Below, one piece after another: positions 52,805 through 62,871 of a stretch of 64,000 nt of DNA (position 1 is its first letter; each line of letters opens with the position of its first letter). The notes beneath the pieces were generated by a model. It had not been told where the DNA came from. It searched no databases and was given only the letters and a program-made list of their open reading frames with translations. The stretch comes from Hymenobacter sp. BT730 (GTDB taxonomy: Bacteria > Bacteroidota > Bacteroidia > Cytophagales > Hymenobacteraceae), in contig NZ_JAUOFB010000005.1 in the NCBI RefSeq assembly GCF_030542105.1, positions 62,001 to 126,000 of the forward strand, written 5' to 3'. Made by a program: the position numbers and the translations under genes.

Positions 52805-53389
52805 TTACTTTTCGTTGTTGAGGTAGCCCTTTGTAAATACGCGGTATTCATCGAAAATGGAGCGCACAGAGCGGCGTAGAACCGTTACGCCCTGCGTACC
52901 GGCGGGCACGGTTACGCCCCCGGCATACCCATTCCAGATAGCGCGGTTAGTCCGATTATCAATCAGGGTAATGAGCAGGGTACCATCCCGCAACAGCAAG
53001 CGCAGGGGCTGGTAGGCCTCCCGCTGACTCATCGGCGTGGTTTCCGTCTCTACCTGGCCCGAGGCCAGCCAGGAGGTAAAAGCAGGCTGCGCAAACCCCC
53101 GAAAGCGCAGGTCGCCCTCATACACGTTAAAGTTTACCAGTAAATCGGGGCGGCGGTCCGTGAGCTGGTAGCCTTGCTGGCGCAACCGGGTGCGGATGGC
53201 GTCGCGCAGGATTCGTCCCAGCTTGCTGGTGTCAGCGGCCAGTCCGTCGCCGGAGACGAATGAGAAAGTGCGGTAATACCGGAAGTCGGCCTTATAGCTA
53301 TAATCCGATTCAATCTGGGCCTCATAAGCGGTAAAACAGCCTGTGAGTGAGAGACCAAGGGCGACTAGTAGGATGGCAGATGGTTTCAT
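52805..53389 (-). CDS. DUF4136 lipoprotein
   Basis: 194-residue lipoprotein with lipobox LTGC (C18) followed by TAYEAQIESDYSYKADFRYYRTFSFVSG, the N-terminal part of DUF4136. The family has an alpha/beta domain, here with an LRQQGYQLTDRRPDLLVNFNVY block, and is common in Bacteroidota and Proteobacteria; its function is unknown. The C-terminal half has LITLIDNRTNRAIWNGYAGG. The gene is convergent with the preceding gene. It is probably anchored in the periplasm. Confidence 0.9.
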   Translation of the reverse strand: MKPSAILLVALGLSLTGCFTAYEAQIESDYSYKADFRYYRTFSFVSGDGLAADTSKLGRILRDAIRTRLRQQGYQLTDRRPDLLVNFNVYEGDLRFRGFAQPAFTSWLASGQVETETTPMSQREAYQPLRLLLRDGTLLITLIDNRTNRAIWNGYAGGVTVPAGTQGVTVLRRSVRSIFDEYRVFTKGYLNNEK

Positions 53390-53512
53390 AGGCTTATAAT
53401 AGATATTGAATAAGTAAGATACTGATCTTACCGCAGCTTATCTACTGATTTCCAGACCAAAATGGATTCCTTGCCCTGAAATATTTTGGCCTTTCCCTTT
53501 CCCTATTTTCCA

Positions 53513-55390
53513 CTACCGATACCCGGCTGCCTGCAGCTGAAACAGCTCAGCATAGCGCCCGCCTTTGGCCAGCAGCTCGGCATGAGAGCCAATTTCCACA
53601 AACTGCCCGTGCTCAATCACCAGAATCCGATTCGCCATGCGCACCGTGCTGAAACGGTGACTGATGAGTACGGCCGTTTTGCCTTGAGTAAGGTCAGCGA
53701 AGCGCTGGAATACTTCGTGCTCGGCGCGGGCATCTAAGGCGGCCGTGGGCTCGTCCAGAATCAGGAGCTGGGCGTCCCGCATATAGGCGCGGCCCAGGGC
53801 TATTTTCTGCCATTCTCCTCCGCTTAGGTCTACCCCTTTAGAAAAGCGCCGGCCTATTATCTGGTTATAGCCATCGGGCAGCTTGCGCACTACGGAGTCG
53901 GCCAGGCTTTGCGCGGCGGCCTGCTCAATGCGGGGCTGGTTGTCTTTTTCGTCGATGCGGCCTACGGCCAGGTTCTGGCCGGCGGATAGCTGGAACCGGA
54001 CAAAATCCTGGAAGATGACGCCTATTTCCTGGCGCAGCTCGGCGGGGTCGTACTCGCGCAGGTCATAACCATCGAGCAGAATGCGGCCTTCGGTGGGGTC
54101 ATAAAGCCTGGCCAGCAATTTAACGAGGGTGGTTTTCCCCGCACCGTTTTCGCCTACCAAAGCCAGCTTTTCCCCGGCATGCAGCGTGAAGTTGAGATGG
54201 CGCAAAGCCCAGCCGGCGGCGTTGCGGTACTTGAACCCTACATTCTCGAAGGTAAAACCTTGTTGAATAGGCCGCGGGAAAGGCCGCACGGGCTGGGCTT
54301 CGTTGCGCACAATGCGGGGCTGCAGGTGAAAAAAGTCGAAGAAATCCTGCAGGTATAAGGCGCCTTCGGCTACGGAGCTGAAGCGGCTCAGAATGCCTTC
54401 CAGCAAGCCCCGCATCCGCCCGAAAGAACCCGCCAGGAAGGTAAGCTGGCCAATGCTGATGGCCCCTTTTACGGCCTGACTAATGATGTAAACATAAGCG
54501 GCGTAGTACCCGGCGGCACCAACGGCAGCGAAGAAAGCGCCCCACCCGGCCCGGCGAAGGGCCAGTACTTTGTTTTTCTGGTAAAACTCATCCGAAAGCA
54601 CGCGAAACCGGTCAATCAGAAAACCAGACAGGCCAAAGATCTTAACTTCCTTAGCCGTTTCATCGGAAGCACCTGTCTGGCGTAGGTAGTCCAGTTCGCG
54701 CCGTTCCGGCGTCCAGGAATGTACCAGCGAGTAGCTGCGCTCATTAAAGTGCGACTCGCCCAAAAACGCCGGTATCACGGCTATCAGCAACAGCAATAGC
54801 AGCCAGGGGTTGAAAGCGGCCAGACCTACAGCCAGAAACAGCATGGTAATGACGTCCTGTGCCTGCGCCAGCACCTGCGACATGAGTACGGTGCGGGAGA
54901 GAGTTTGGCGGCGGGCGCGCTCCAGCTTATCATAGAAAGTGCTGTCTTCAAACTGGTCCAGGTCCAACTCGGCGGCGTGTTCCATCAGTCGCACCGAGGA
55001 ACGGTTGGCAAACAAGTCGCCCAGCAGAGAGTCGAGCAAAGCCACGGCCCGGCCCAGCGTATCCGAAAGCACCGCTAGCCCAAACTCCAGCGCCAGCAAG
55101 CCCAATACCGGCGTGAGCACACGCTCGGCCGAGGGCAGACGGCTGAGGCTGACAACCGTATCCAGGATCAGCTGACCCACATATAGCATGGCCAGTGGAA
55201 GGGCTGCCCGCACCAGGCGCAGGGCCATATTACTGAGGGTGAGTGCGGGGCTGGTTTCCCAGATTAGCCGTAGAAATGCGGGCAAATGCCGAAGCGCCGA
55301 TACCCGCTCGCGCACTGTTAGCGTGGGCTTACCATCGGGGCGCGGGCGTTTAGCAGAAATTGATTTAAAAAAAGAGGAGAACCAGGACAT
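53513..55390 (-). CDS. ABC half-transporter (fused permease-ATPase)
   Basis: 625-residue exporter. After a basic N-terminus, about six membrane helices occupy residues 50-330. The ATPase domain carries Walker A GENGAGKTT, signature LSGGEWQK (E for Q), Walker B LLILDEPTAALD, and His in LISHRFS. It is not obviously linked to a substrate gene. The ATG at 55390 is chosen over the far start at 55450. It lies downstream of the catalase gene on the same strand, with about 157 bases between. Confidence 0.92.
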   Translation of the reverse strand: MSWFSSFFKSISAKRPRPDGKPTLTVRERVSALRHLPAFLRLIWETSPALTLSNMALRLVRAALPLAMLYVGQLILDTVVSLSRLPSAERVLTPVLGLLALEFGLAVLSDTLGRAVALLDSLLGDLFANRSSVRLMEHAAELDLDQFEDSTFYDKLERARRQTLSRTVLMSQVLAQAQDVITMLFLAVGLAAFNPWLLLLLLIAVIPAFLGESHFNERSYSLVHSWTPERRELDYLRQTGASDETAKEVKIFGLSGFLIDRFRVLSDEFYQKNKVLALRRAGWGAFFAAVGAAGYYAAYVYIISQAVKGAISIGQLTFLAGSFGRMRGLLEGILSRFSSVAEGALYLQDFFDFFHLQPRIVRNEAQPVRPFPRPIQQGFTFENVGFKYRNAAGWALRHLNFTLHAGEKLALVGENGAGKTTLVKLLARLYDPTEGRILLDGYDLREYDPAELRQEIGVIFQDFVRFQLSAGQNLAVGRIDEKDNQPRIEQAAAQSLADSVVRKLPDGYNQIIGRRFSKGVDLSGGEWQKIALGRAYMRDAQLLILDEPTAALDARAEHEVFQRFADLTQGKTAVLISHRFSTVRMANRILVIEHGQFVEIGSHAELLAKGGRYAELFQLQAAGYR

Positions 55391-55452
55391 ATGCAGGGGC
55401 AATGGCACACTTCGCGCCGAAGTGAAACGCCGGCCGTTTTGGCAGAACACAC

Positions 55453-55527
55453 TACCGCCCGGTAGGTGCTACAACCAACAGAACACCTTGCGGTTCCTGC
55501 TGATTCTGCAGATCCTACCGGGCGGTA
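55453..55527 (-). other. 14-bp inverted repeat between catalase and ABC transporter genes
   Basis: TACCGCCCGGTAGG at 55453-55466 and CCTACCGGGCGGTA at 55514-55527 are perfect inverted copies 47 nt apart. On the minus strand it starts 21 nt past the catalase stop. It may be a terminator or a structured leader for the ABC gene. Confidence 0.5.
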
Positions 55528-55547
55528 TGCGTTACCCGCTACAGCGG

Positions 55548-57221
55548 TTAGTACGGCCGGGCTTCGTGGGCAGTGGCTTCGGCCTGCTCTACGGCCTGGG
55601 CATTTTTGCTTTCATTAGCCTGGGTAGCGCCAGCCTGATGTTTCTGGGCATTGCGGATGCCTTCGGCTACGCGGCGGCCCCAGTCCGGGTCGCAATTCGT
55701 GCAAAGCTCAATCATCTTGTCCTGCACTTTCTGGTTGGCATCAGCCAGGGCGCCTACCATGTTATTGATGAGGTCGTCCCGCTCCCAGTCTTCGTGCAGA
55801 CGGTACCGCTCGCCGGCCTGCTTGAAGTTATTCTGCCGGTCGATGGTTTCCCGAATCAGGCGGCCTTTGTACTCGGGCATGTGGTCAGGGGCGGTGCGAG
55901 GCGCTTCCTTGAGGCCGTTCAGGCTGCTGGGCTCGTAGTTGATGTGCAGATTCTGACCGGGCGCGGAGTCCACATGGTAGGCCATCTGGCCGTCGCGCTG
56001 GTTGGTAGCTACGTGCTTTTTGGGCGCGTTGATGGGCAGCTGCAGGTAGTTAGTACCCACGCGGTAACGCTGCGTGTCGGAATAGGAGAACGTGCGGCCC
56101 TGCAACATCTTGTCGTCGGAGAAGTCGAGGCCGTCCACCAAAACCCCGGTACCAAATGCGGCCTGCTCTACCTCCGCAAAGTAGTTTTCCGGGTTGCGGT
56201 TCAACGTCATCTTGCCTACGGGCAGGAACGGAAACTGCTCCTGAGGCCAGATTTTGGTATCATCCAGCGGGTCGAAGTCCAGTTCCGGGTGCTCGTCGTC
56301 ACTCATAATTTGCACGCACAGCTCCCACTCCGGGAATTTACCCGCCTTGATGTGGTCGAACAGGTCCTGGGTGGCGTGGTTGAAGTTCTTGGCCTGAATA
56401 GCTTCGGCTTCGGGCTGCGTGAGGTTTTTAATACCCTGCAGCGGCTCCCAATGGTACTTCACCAGTACGGCTTCGCCCTGGGCATTTACCCACTTATAGG
56501 TATTCACACCGGAGCCCTGCATTTGCCGGTAGTTGGCCGGAATGCCCCAGGGCGAGAACAGGAACGACACCATATGCATGGCCTCGGGCGTGTTGCAGAT
56601 GAAGTCAAAAATTCGCTCCCCACTCTGCCGGTTGGTGACGGGGTCGGGCTTCTGGGAGTGAATCAGGTCCGGGAACTTCATAGCGTCGCGGATAAAGAAC
56701 ACCTTGAGGTTGTTACCTACCAGGTCCCAGTTGCCATCCTCAGTATAGAACTTCACGGCAAAGCCACGGGGGTCACGCAGGGTTTCGGGCGAGTGGCCAC
56801 CGTGTCCTACCGTGCTGAAGCGCACGAATACCGGCGTTTGCTTGCCTTTGGTGTTGAAGAGCTTGGCGCGGGTGTATTTTTCAATCGGCTCGTCGCCTAC
56901 TTTACCATAGGCTTCAAATACGCCGTGGGCACCCGCGCCCCGGGCATGCACCACGCGTTCCGGTACCCGCTCCCGGTCGAAATGGCTGATTTTTTCCAGA
57001 AACTGATAGTTCTCCAGCGTAGCCGGGCCGCGGTTGCCCACGGTGCGGAGGTTCTGGTTATTGGTGAGCGGGTGACCTTGGCGGGTGGTGAGGGTCTGGC
57101 TGTTTTCGCCGGCGGCCGTGCGCTGGTCCTGCGAAGAACCGGCCCCTGTTACAGCCGTGCCAGTGCCATCAGCCGGCGTATGACCTTTTCCACCAGCGGC
57201 TTTTTCTTGCTCTTTATCCAT
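55548..57221 (-). CDS. Catalase (haem-dependent, monofunctional)
   Basis: 557-residue haem catalase, degrading H2O2. The catalytic His is H92 in [11 protein letters not shown], the Asn N164 in [11 protein letters not shown], and the proximal haem Tyr Y380 in [14 protein letters not shown]. The signature [29 protein letters not shown] marks a clade near that of plant and Pseudomonas KatB-type enzymes. The first 45 residues (Gly, Ala, Thr, Gln) and the last 30 (Ala, Gln, Glu) are low-complexity, unlike typical enzymes. Likely induced by oxidative stress, but I see no clear OxyR site. Confidence 0.97.
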   Translation of the reverse strand: MDKEQEKAAGGKGHTPADGTGTAVTGAGSSQDQRTAAGENSQTLTTRQGHPLTNNQNLRTVGNRGPATLENYQFLEKISHFDRERVPERVVHARGAGAHGVFEAYGKVGDEPIEKYTRAKLFNTKGKQTPVFVRFSTVGHGGHSPETLRDPRGFAVKFYTEDGNWDLVGNNLKVFFIRDAMKFPDLIHSQKPDPVTNRQSGERIFDFICNTPEAMHMVSFLFSPWGIPANYRQMQGSGVNTYKWVNAQGEAVLVKYHWEPLQGIKNLTQPEAEAIQAKNFNHATQDLFDHIKAGKFPEWELCVQIMSDDEHPELDFDPLDDTKIWPQEQFPFLPVGKMTLNRNPENYFAEVEQAAFGTGVLVDGLDFSDDKMLQGRTFSYSDTQRYRVGTNYLQLPINAPKKHVATNQRDGQMAYHVDSAPGQNLHINYEPSSLNGLKEAPRTAPDHMPEYKGRLIRETIDRQNNFKQAGERYRLHEDWERDDLINNMVGALADANQKVQDKMIELCTNCDPDWGRRVAEGIRNAQKHQAGATQANESKNAQAVEQAEATAHEARPY

Positions 57222-57367
57222 AAGTCCTATCGAGAAATGATGATTTGCACCTAAAATACCAAGCAGACAGGCAGTCTGTTTATAAATGCATCAACAAAAT
57301 TTTGGTCTTTATGAATGGCAACACTTTCCGTAATGGCTTTATCCTGGCGGGTACTGGCTGAGGCCGT

Positions 57368-57375
57368 TACCTTTG
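57368..57375 (+). promoter_or_regulatory. -7 box TACCTTTG upstream of the MFS gene
   Basis: TACCTTTG fits TAnnTTTG. It ends 5 nt before the ATG at 57381, so the transcript would be nearly leaderless. A -33 is not clear. Confidence 0.35.
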
Positions 57376-57380
57376 TTGTA

Positions 57381-58565
57381 ATGCCCCTTCCCGTTACCTC
57401 CTCTCGTGTGTACAACATTGGCTTCTGGCTGATGTCGTTGTCGTCGTTTCTGTTTTTCCTGAGCTTTAATATGCTCGTGCCGGAACTGCCCGACCACCTG
57501 ACCCGGCTGGGCGGTGCTGACTACAAGGGACTTATTATTGCGCTGTTCACACTTACTGCCGGCCTTTCCCGCCCTTTCAGCGGTAAGCTGGCCGATACCG
57601 TGGGGCGCATTCCGGTGATGGTATTTGGCTCTTTGGTTTGCTTTGTGTGCGGGTTCTTTTACCCCTGGGCCACCACCGTTTTCGGCTTTCTTTTCCTAAG
57701 ACTAGTCCACGGCTTCAGCACCGGTTTTAAACCTACTGGCACGGCCGCCTTCATTGCCGATATTGTCCCACTGAACCGGCGCGGCGAGGCCATGGGTATG
57801 CTGGGGGTAGCAGGCTCCCTGGGCATGGCGGCGGGCCCCGCGCTGGGCAGCCTGATTACGCAATGGTTTTCGCTGAACACCATGTTCTACTGCTCCTCTG
57901 GCGCGGCGCTGCTGTCGTTGCTGGTGCAGGGCACGCTCACGGAAACGCTTCCTCAGGATCAGCGGGAGCGGTTTAGCTGGCGTCTGCTGCGGCTCAACTG
58001 GGGCGAGATACTAGAGCCGCGGGTGCTGGCCCCGTCCCTGGTCACGCTGCTGTGCCTGTTTCCGTATGGCGTAATTCTCACGGTGGTGCCCGACCAGAGC
58101 CAACTGATGGGTACCACCAATAAGGGCTTGTTTTTCACCTGCTACACCGTAGCCTCGCTGGTAGTGCGGCTGGTAGCCGGCCGTGCCTCTGACCGCTACG
58201 GCCGCGTGCCGGTGCTACGTGCCTCTACGGCGCTTATGCTGGTTTCCCTGCTTGTGCTGGCCGGGGCACATTCCCTGGGAGTTTTTCTGCTGGCCGCCGT
58301 ACTCTTTGGGCTGGCAGGCGGTATAAACTCCCCTACCCTTTATGCCTGGACCATTGACCTGAGCCACTCGGAACGGCGCGGCCGGGCCGTAGCCACTATG
58401 TACATTTTTCTGGAAGCCGGTATTGGCCTGGGTGCCTTATTGGCCGGCTGGCTCTACGGTAATGTGGCCGCCCATCTGCCCTATGTCCATTATGTAAGCG
58501 CCGGACTTACGCTCATTGCTTTAATTTATCTGTTCGTTGGGGTTCGCGCGCGCCATACGGCCTAA
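57381..58565 (+). CDS. MFS transporter
   Basis: 394-residue major-facilitator protein with twelve predicted helices. The loop 2-3 motif is GKLADTVGRIPVMVFG (G-x-x-x-D-x-x-G-R) and its C-domain equivalent AGRASDRYGRVPVLRAS is also present; GVAGSLGMAAGPALGSLI is a motif C-like segment in helix 5, seen in drug and metabolite efflux pumps. The ATG at 57381 (MPLPVTSSRVY) is preferred over that at 57315 because of the promoter element between them. Substrate unknown. Confidence 0.9.
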   Translation: MPLPVTSSRVYNIGFWLMSLSSFLFFLSFNMLVPELPDHLTRLGGADYKGLIIALFTLTAGLSRPFSGKLADTVGRIPVMVFGSLVCFVCGFFYPWATTVFGFLFLRLVHGFSTGFKPTGTAAFIADIVPLNRRGEAMGMLGVAGSLGMAAGPALGSLITQWFSLNTMFYCSSGAALLSLLVQGTLTETLPQDQRERFSWRLLRLNWGEILEPRVLAPSLVTLLCLFPYGVILTVVPDQSQLMGTTNKGLFFTCYTVASLVVRLVAGRASDRYGRVPVLRASTALMLVSLLVLAGAHSLGVFLLAAVLFGLAGGINSPTLYAWTIDLSHSERRGRAVATMYIFLEAGIGLGALLAGWLYGNVAAHLPYVHYVSAGLTLIALIYLFVGVRARHTA

Positions 58566-58746
58566 CGAAACTTTTGTTTAGGATCTGGCATATTATTTTT
58601 AATGTGCAGCCTCTCCCAGTATAATACAACTCCCTTAATTCTGTACATTTGGAGAAGCGTACTGGGCTTGTACTCTGGCAAGAGCGCATGCGGGTACCTA
58701 TGTGCTTATAAAAGCAGCTATTTCATTCTTTTACCTCTTATTACTT

Positions 58747-60780
58747 GTGTTGAATCCTTTACGAATCAGGCAGCGCGTGCTGTTGCTGGCCATAGTTTGT
58801 TGCGGCTTTTCGGGTCAGGCGCAAGCCCAGGCAGATCCTATTAAGTTTGGTAAAGTCAGCGTAGCTGATTTCACGCCGCTAGCGGCAGATTCTGCTGCGC
58901 CGGCGGTGGTATTGTGCGATTTTGGCGTGTCGAAAGTGGTGGGCGGCGACGATGGCTTCCGCCTGAACTTTGAACGCACCACCCGGATCCTGATTCGCCG
59001 CAAAGCCGGCTATGATTGGGCTACTGTAGAGGTACCGCTCTATCATCATGATGAGCGGACGGAGCGCATTAAGGCACTTAAGGGCACCACCTATAATCTG
59101 GAGGGCGGCAAGCTAGTTGCTACCAAAATGGGCAACGAGAGCATCTTCCGGGACAAGGTGGACGAGCACTTCAATAATTGCCGCTTTACCCTGCCTAATG
59201 TAAAGGAAGGCTCTATTATCGAATTTACTTACACCCTGGATTCCGACTTCCTTTTCAACCTGCAGGACTGGCAGTTTCAATACACCATTCCCGTGCGCTG
59301 GAGCGAGTACCGCACCCTGATTCCGGCTTACTTCCGCTACAAACAGATTACGCGCACCTACCTGCCTTTCACGATTCAGGAAGAGAAGTCAGTACCATAT
59401 TCTACCCGGGTGTCGCAAACCCTGGATGGGCGGCTGGACAAGCAGGACATTCCCATTTCAACCAATGCCCTGAGCAGCCGCTGGGCTATGCAGAATATCC
59501 CTGCCCTGCAGAAGGAGCCTTTCATGACTTCCAACCGCGACTATTTTTCCTCAGTCGAGTTTGAGTTGGCGGTGATTCAGTATTACAATCAACCCCCGAA
59601 GGATGTAGCCAACACCTGGGAAAAGATTGCGGAAGACCTGTTGAAAGAAGAGTACTTTGGACATGATCTGAACCGCACTTCGCCAATAGCCGCCGCTATG
59701 GCCGAGTTGCCCGCTCGCTACCCCGAAGAACAGGCCCGAGCCGCTGCGGTAGTGGCCCAGGTACAGCAAGCCGTGAAGTATAATGGCGAAGAGCGGTTTC
59801 TGACCCAGGTTTCCCTGAAACAGGCCGTGAAGAATGGGCAAGGAAATTCGGCGGCGGTCAACCTGCTACTAGTGCAGGCCCTGCGCGAAGCTGGTCTCAA
59901 TGCCAACCCACTGCTGTTAAGCACCCGCTCACACGGGCACGTGCTGCTGGATATGCCCGTGCTCAATCATTTTAACTATGTGGCAGCCCACGTGCGCCTG
60001 GCCGATGGCAAGGACTTTCTGTTGGATGCCACTGACCCGTTGCTTCCTGCGGGCATGCTGCCGGAGCGCTGCCTGAACGGGCAGGGCCGTTTAATTACGG
60101 ATATCCCTGCCCAAAACCGCTGGGTTTCCCTGGCCCCGGCGCAACGACATACGGAGTACAGCAACGCCAACCTTACTTTGGCGCCCGATGGTACCCTGCA
60201 GGGCAAAGGCCATTGGGAATGGGGCGGTTATGCTGGTCTGGAAGCCCGCGCCACCGGCACCACCGACCTGGTGCGCACCCTGCGCCAGCATCTCGGCGAC
60301 GAAACCCCAAACCCCGCCCCGGTTCTGCCTGCAGCCGCCGATATCAGTAAGCCGCTGGCGTTGGATATGACTGTTCAGATTCCGGGGAGCGAAGCCGGAG
60401 CTGCAGGAACTATCTACCTCGCCCCTATGAAGCATTTTGGTTTGACAAGCAACCCGCTCCGGGCTGAAAACCGCTACTTCCCGGTGGATTTCGGTACGGG
60501 GCGCGACAGAACACATCTGCTCACTATTACACTGCCCAAGGGATATAGTGTAGCGGAACTGCCTAAATCCCAGGTTTTCACGCTTCCCAATGGAGGTGGT
60601 CAATTCCAGTACTCCTGCCTGCAGCAAGGCAATACTATCAGTATAACCAGCAGGCTGAGCCTCCCCAAGACCCAGTACCCTACAACTGAATACAGTGCCC
60701 TACGGGAGTTATATGACCGGGTAGCGGCCAAGCACGCCGAGCCCTTGGTGCTGAGCAAAATCACTAACACGCAGCCTTAA
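58747..60780 (+). CDS. DUF3857/transglutaminase-like protein, catalytic Cys and His lost (1)
   Basis: 677-residue exported protein from the GTG at 58747, giving a signal peptide with a basic start (LNPLRIRQR) and VLLLAIVCCGFSGQAQA. The DUF3857 domain (30-240) has YDWATVEVPLY and FTLPNVKEGSIIEFTYTL. The transglutaminase-like core has NGQGNSAAVNLLLVQALREAG with Ser368 where active enzymes have Cys, Tyr411 in HFNYVAAHV in place of His, and Asp427 kept in LLDATDP. It is therefore probably a non-enzymatic member. GTG at 58702 or TTG at 58750 are alternative starts. It lies 38 bases before the next paralogue. Confidence 0.9.
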   Translation: MLNPLRIRQRVLLLAIVCCGFSGQAQAQADPIKFGKVSVADFTPLAADSAAPAVVLCDFGVSKVVGGDDGFRLNFERTTRILIRRKAGYDWATVEVPLYHHDERTERIKALKGTTYNLEGGKLVATKMGNESIFRDKVDEHFNNCRFTLPNVKEGSIIEFTYTLDSDFLFNLQDWQFQYTIPVRWSEYRTLIPAYFRYKQITRTYLPFTIQEEKSVPYSTRVSQTLDGRLDKQDIPISTNALSSRWAMQNIPALQKEPFMTSNRDYFSSVEFELAVIQYYNQPPKDVANTWEKIAEDLLKEEYFGHDLNRTSPIAAAMAELPARYPEEQARAAAVVAQVQQAVKYNGEERFLTQVSLKQAVKNGQGNSAAVNLLLVQALREAGLNANPLLLSTRSHGHVLLDMPVLNHFNYVAAHVRLADGKDFLLDATDPLLPAGMLPERCLNGQGRLITDIPAQNRWVSLAPAQRHTEYSNANLTLAPDGTLQGKGHWEWGGYAGLEARATGTTDLVRTLRQHLGDETPNPAPVLPAAADISKPLALDMTVQIPGSEAGAAGTIYLAPMKHFGLTSNPLRAENRYFPVDFGTGRDRTHLLTITLPKGYSVAELPKSQVFTLPNGGGQFQYSCLQQGNTISITSRLSLPKTQYPTTEYSALRELYDRVAAKHAEPLVLSKITNTQP

Positions 60781-60818
60781 ACTGCCTTTCTCTGCCTTTT
60801 CACTTCTATTTTCCTTTT

Positions 60819-62870
60819 ATGATATCACGCGTACTCTTATCCTGTGGCCTGACCGCGGGCCTGGTACTGACTGGCCTTACCCAGGCCCATGCGCAAGCCG
60901 ACCCTATTAAGTTTGGCAAGCTGGACCCAAAGGACTTCGACGCCAAAAATTTTGTAGCTGACAGCGGAGCCGAGGCCGTTATTCTATGTGACTTTGGCCG
61001 TTCCCGCATTGACTATCAGCAGGATGGCTTCCGGGTAGTATTCGACCGTATTACCCGTATCAAAATCCTGAAGAAATCAGGCTACGATTGGGCTACGGTC
61101 CGCATACCCCTATACAAGAAAAACTCGGGCGAGGAAAAGGTCACAGCCCTGAAGGGTATGACCTATAATATGGTGAACGGGGAAATGGTAAAAGAAAAGC
61201 TTGAAGCGACGGGCATGTTTACCGAGCAGGTAGATGTCAATCATTCGGCCCGCAAATTCACCCTGCCCAATGTGAAGGAAGGCTCCGTTATTGAGTATGC
61301 CTATACAGTTGCCTCCGATTTCGTCTATAACTTTCAGGATTGGCAGTTTCAGCACACAATTCCGGTGCGCTGGAGTGAATACCGCGCCAACATTCCGGAA
61401 TACTTCGATTATAAGATGTTGATGCAGGGCTATGAGCCCCTGGAGGTGAATGAGCACCCAATATCTACTGGTCAAATGACGGTGCGCTGGTCAGGCCAAA
61501 CCAAGTTCGGACTGGCAGATACCCGGACGGCGGGGGGAGCTGAAACCCTCACTCCCCAGGTGACCAACCACCGCTGGGCTATGAAGAATGTGCCTGCCTT
61601 CCGCGACGAGCCTTACATGACGACCCGGCAGGACTATATTGCCCGCATTGATTTTGAACTGGCCGGCACCAAAATGCCCGAGCAGCCATATGATATCAAG
61701 CTAGGCACCTGGGTAAGTGTGGGCAATGAGCTGATGGGCAACGAGAACTTTGGACTGCAGCTAAACCGTACCGGCTTCCTAAAAGCCGAGGTAGCAGCTA
61801 TTGTAGCGAAATACCCCGACCCGACGGAGCGCGCCGCCGCTTTAGTAGCTCTCACCAAACAGAGCATCGGCTTTGACGGTAACGACCAGCTCACCAGCAA
61901 CGATGGCATTCGCAAGGCATTTGAGCAGCACCGGGGAAACTCTGCCGATGTAAATCTGCTGCTGATTGGCTTGCTGCGGGATGCCGGCTTAACCGCTACC
62001 CCGGTTATCCTCAGCACCCGCGACCATGGCCGCATCGATGAAAACGTGCCTATGGTTAACCGTTTTAACTATGTACTGGCCCACGTAGCTCTACCCGACA
62101 ATAAAGAGCTCCTGCTGGATGCCACTGAGCCCCTGGCCAGCGTGGGTATGCTGCCGGAGCGCTGTCTGAACACCATGGGCCGTCTGATTCCCGACAAGGC
62201 TGATCAAGGGCGCTGGATTGAAGTGGCCTCCTCACAGCGCTACGTGCATTTCCAGATGGCGCAACTGGCGCTGGATGAGCGGGGTGGTCTGACCGGAAAA
62301 GTGCATGACGAGCACGGCGGCTATCAGGCTCTGCAGGCCCGGACCAAACTACATGCAGACGGGGAGAAGAAATATGTGGAGAATAACTACCTGAAGGCTA
62401 ATGAAGGCTGGGAGATATCGAAATATACTTTCCAACAGAAAGACGTGCTCAGCAAGCCACTGGCACTTGATATGGAAGTGAAAGTGGCCGGTGGTGAGGC
62501 CGCTGCCTCCACCATCTACCTTAGCCCTATGCGGCATTTCGGGGAAAACCGTAACCCCTTCCTGCTGGAAAACCGCCTCTTCCCGGTAGACTTTGGCGCC
62601 GCCCACGATGAAACGCACATGCTCACTTTCACGCTGCCCGCTGGCTACGAGGTTGAGGAGCTGCCCAAGAGTGTGCTGGTAAGCCTGCCTGATAATGGGG
62701 GCCGCTTCCAGTACAGTGTTACCCCCAGCCCCGCTGGTCTGCAGGTAGTAAGCCGCATTACCTTCAGCAAGCCGTCGTACTCAGCCGAAGAATACGCGGA
62801 CCTGCGAGAGTTCTACAATCATATCGTGGCGAAGCACGCCGAGCAGATTGTGCTCAAAAAGAAATCCTGA
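60819..62870 (+). CDS. DUF3857/transglutaminase-like protein, catalytic Cys and His lost (2)
   Basis: 683-residue exported paralogue of the previous gene; the N-termini share ADPIKFGK after the signal peptide (LLSCGLTAGLVLTGLTQAHAQ). DUF3857 domain 30-260 with FTLPNVKEGSVIEYAYTV. At the transglutaminase site HRGNSADVNLLL has Ser375 for Cys and NRFNYVLAHV has Tyr418 for His, while Asp434 in LLLDATEP is kept. It has the same loss as the first copy, so it happened before the duplication. Likely a periplasmic binding or scaffolding protein. It is co-directional with the third member, 1 base apart. Confidence 0.93.
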   Translation: MISRVLLSCGLTAGLVLTGLTQAHAQADPIKFGKLDPKDFDAKNFVADSGAEAVILCDFGRSRIDYQQDGFRVVFDRITRIKILKKSGYDWATVRIPLYKKNSGEEKVTALKGMTYNMVNGEMVKEKLEATGMFTEQVDVNHSARKFTLPNVKEGSVIEYAYTVASDFVYNFQDWQFQHTIPVRWSEYRANIPEYFDYKMLMQGYEPLEVNEHPISTGQMTVRWSGQTKFGLADTRTAGGAETLTPQVTNHRWAMKNVPAFRDEPYMTTRQDYIARIDFELAGTKMPEQPYDIKLGTWVSVGNELMGNENFGLQLNRTGFLKAEVAAIVAKYPDPTERAAALVALTKQSIGFDGNDQLTSNDGIRKAFEQHRGNSADVNLLLIGLLRDAGLTATPVILSTRDHGRIDENVPMVNRFNYVLAHVALPDNKELLLDATEPLASVGMLPERCLNTMGRLIPDKADQGRWIEVASSQRYVHFQMAQLALDERGGLTGKVHDEHGGYQALQARTKLHADGEKKYVENNYLKANEGWEISKYTFQQKDVLSKPLALDMEVKVAGGEAAASTIYLSPMRHFGENRNPFLLENRLFPVDFGAAHDETHMLTFTLPAGYEVEELPKSVLVSLPDNGGRFQYSVTPSPAGLQVVSRITFSKPSYSAEEYADLREFYNHIVAKHAEQIVLKKKS

Positions 62871-62871
62871 T

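Noticed and set aside
55188-57254. 688-codon open frame antisense to the catalase and ABC transporter genes
   Set aside because: It mirrors the codon bias of two well-supported genes on the other strand, has no recognisable domain and crosses both genes. A shadow frame.
57254-57275. Short inverted repeat CAGAC-N5-GTCTG upstream of catalase as an OxyR-type operator
   Set aside because: The arms are only 5 bp and do not match a known OxyR or PerR consensus; chance occurrence is likely.
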